DNA from: UBA11400 sp964473555
GTDB lineage: Bacteria > Bacteroidota > Rhodothermia > Balneolales > HLUCCA01
Length of the DNA stretch: 64,000 bases
Reading direction: 5' to 3'
NCBI GenBank assembly: GCA_964473555.1
Contig: CAYYPL010000002.1
Span: 449,597-513,596, forward strand
Shown here: piece by piece, positions 62,944 through 64,000 of the stretch
Numbering within the stretch: the stretch's first letter is position 1
Layout of the letters: the number at the start of each line of letters is the position of its first letter
The notes under the pieces: generated by a model
Told to the model about the DNA's origin: nothing
The model's input: only the letters and a program-made list of their open reading frames with translations
Databases searched by the model: none
Made by a program: the position numbers and the translations under genes

Positions 62944-63961
62944 GTTGTCTCGATTTACGTCAATGAGTGAGCTATCCGACGCTCAGTTGCTGGATATCCT
63001 GGAGCTGGCCGAGGTCATGAAACGCTCGGATTATCGCTCCCGGGAGGCGGAAGGAAAAGTACTGGGATTGTTGTTTTTGAATCCGTCGCTGCGCACAAAG
63101 GTGTCGTTTGAGGCAGCTGCGGTGCATTTAGGTGCTGGAGTGTCGGTTATTTCGCCCGGACAAGGCACCTGGAGCATGGAAATGCGCGATGGAGCCGTGA
63201 TGGACGGTGATAAGACCGAGCACATCAAAGAAGCGGTTCAGGTGTTGTCGCAGTACTGTGATGCAATCGGTGTACGGGCGTTTTCGACGCTCAAAGACCG
63301 CAATTCGGACTACTCCGAGCTGGTTTTAAGTGCTGTAATCAAGTATTCTACGGTGCCAGTTATCAATTTGGAAAGCGCCATGGCGCATCCATGTCAGGCG
63401 CTGGCCGACTGGATGACACTGCGCGAAATACTTGGCACGGACGGACTCAAAGGCAAGAAGCTGGTGCTGACCTGGGCGCCGCATCCGTATCCGCTGCCGA
63501 TGGCGGTGCCGTTGTCGGTGCTGGACATGGCAACGCGATCTGGAATCGACGTTACACTGGCTTGTCCTGAGGATAGAGTCCCCGATGCTGAGCTCATGGT
63601 TCCCCTGCAACGTCAGGCGGAGGCTTCTGGAAGTAACTTGGTCATCGATCACGATCAGGTTGGAGCGTTGCGCGGCGCAGATGTGGTGTATGCGAAGGCA
63701 TGGGCGGGGCCCGGGGTGTACGTGGATCCGGCGCAGGAAGCCGTTTCCAGGCTGGAAACCCATCGGGGCTGGACACTCACCCAGGATAAGATGTCCGTGA
63801 CCAACAACGCCCGATTCATGCACTGTCTGCCGGTCCGCAGAAATGTCGTCGTCGAAGACGCCGTGCTCGATGGACCCAATGCCGTGCATATTCAGCAGGC
63901 AAGTAATCGGCTGCATGTTCAGAAAGCGATTTTGCGCAGTATTTGGAAAACTGAAAACTGA
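62936..63961 (+). CDS. argF': N-acyl-L-ornithine carbamoyltransferase (acetyl- or succinylornithine type)
   Basis: Transfers a carbamoyl group to acyl-ornithine. The 341-residue protein has LFLNPSLRTKVSFEAAAVHLG (carbamoyl phosphate site; ordinary OTC has FEKPSTRTR), AHPCQALADWM, LTWAPHPYPLPMAVP and HCLPVRRNV. The proline-rich LTWAPHP loop and MDGDKTEHI mark the transcarbamylases that act on acetyl- or succinylornithine, as in Xanthomonas and Bacteroides. The residue aligned with the acetyl-selective Glu is Thr here, which suggests succinylornithine. Its C-terminus is built from the start of the heptamer repeat that follows. Confidence 0.9.
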   Translation: MDKLSRFTSMSELSDAQLLDILELAEVMKRSDYRSREAEGKVLGLLFLNPSLRTKVSFEAAAVHLGAGVSVISPGQGTWSMEMRDGAVMDGDKTEHIKEAVQVLSQYCDAIGVRAFSTLKDRNSDYSELVLSAVIKYSTVPVINLESAMAHPCQALADWMTLREILGTDGLKGKKLVLTWAPHPYPLPMAVPLSVLDMATRSGIDVTLACPEDRVPDAELMVPLQRQAEASGSNLVIDHDQVGALRGADVVYAKAWAGPGVYVDPAQEAVSRLETHRGWTLTQDKMSVTNNARFMHCLPVRRNVVVEDAVLDGPNAVHIQQASNRLHVQKAILRSIWKTEN

Positions 63962-64000
63962 AAACTGAAAACTGAAAACTGAAAACTGAAAACTGAAAAC
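63946..64000. repeat. Heptanucleotide tandem repeat at the argF' stop
   Basis: The unit GAAAACT repeats seven full times plus six bases and runs to the window edge, so the full length is unknown. The argF' stop (63959-63961) straddles the boundary of the second and third copies. The unit length is not a multiple of three, so slippage upstream of the stop would shift the last codons. Slippage after it would alter only the intergenic spacing to the next gene. Confidence 0.95.

Noticed and set aside
1..64000. tRNA genes, CRISPR arrays and insertion sequences
   Set aside because: I looked for T-loop-like GGTTCGAAT with cloverleaf context, regularly spaced repeats, and transposase or integrase motifs, and found none.

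Overview
The window looks like a chromosomal segment of a Bacteroidota-related bacterium, most likely of the Balneolota/Rhodothermota branch. This is an inference from protein families, not from a marker gene. The clues are PorV/PorQ-type outer-membrane proteins, a protein ending in a FlgD-like sorting domain, a DUF4837 lipoprotein, a lone biotin-carrier subunit and promoters resembling the Bacteroidota consensus (TTG, 20 nt, TAnnTTTG). Both Shine-Dalgarno-led and SD-less starts occur, with several TTG or GTG starts. I see no tRNA, rRNA, IS element, prophage or CRISPR array. Almost everything is core metabolism or housekeeping.

Layout. 1-3604 (minus): an RND/MMPL exporter, cut by the window edge, behind a DUF1302-like outer-membrane protein. 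3796-10033 (plus): a SRPBCC protein with its own terminator, then aroE-pgeF-dxr-rseP-psd-pssA (shikimate, isoprenoid, envelope-stress and phospholipid functions). 10063-15101 (minus): a thioredoxin-fold lipoprotein, then a four-gene envelope/secretion operon whose genes overlap by one base (TAATG). 15184-28802 (plus): a trp operon led by an attenuator (trpL, trpE-S-G-D-C-F-B-A), a DUF4837 lipoprotein gene, and bioF-H-C-D-A, with no obvious terminator in between; bioB converges from the other strand. 30014-45945: single genes and short operons, including an esterase, an orphan response regulator, a threonine synthase fused to a LeuA-type regulatory domain, anmK, an alkaline phosphatase, an MscS channel, an M1 peptidase, a 5'-nucleotidase and an EVE-dCTP deaminase-ferredoxin-rsmE cluster. 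46716-58182 (minus): a DUF2179 protein, an S41 protease, hslVU with RNase E/G, murA, a biotin carrier with two small genes, and queG. 58270-64000 (plus): an arginine operon (argG, an unknown P-loop protein, argC, argD, a succinyl/acetylornithine-type argF') behind an Arg-rich leader peptide and terminator. The window ends in a heptanucleotide repeat.

The most interesting content is regulatory. Two amino-acid operons carry short leader ORFs that are absent from ordinary gene calls. trpL has three consecutive Trp codons, with mutually exclusive hairpins and a terminator. argL has 7 Arg codons in 29, including three in a row, with a matching antiterminator and terminator. In both cases the predicted transcription start falls on or next to the leader's ATG, so the leaders may be translated from leaderless mRNAs. 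Other points worth following are the P-loop NTPase inside the arg operon, the ThrC-LeuA regulatory-domain fusion, and the possible trp-to-bio read-through transcript.
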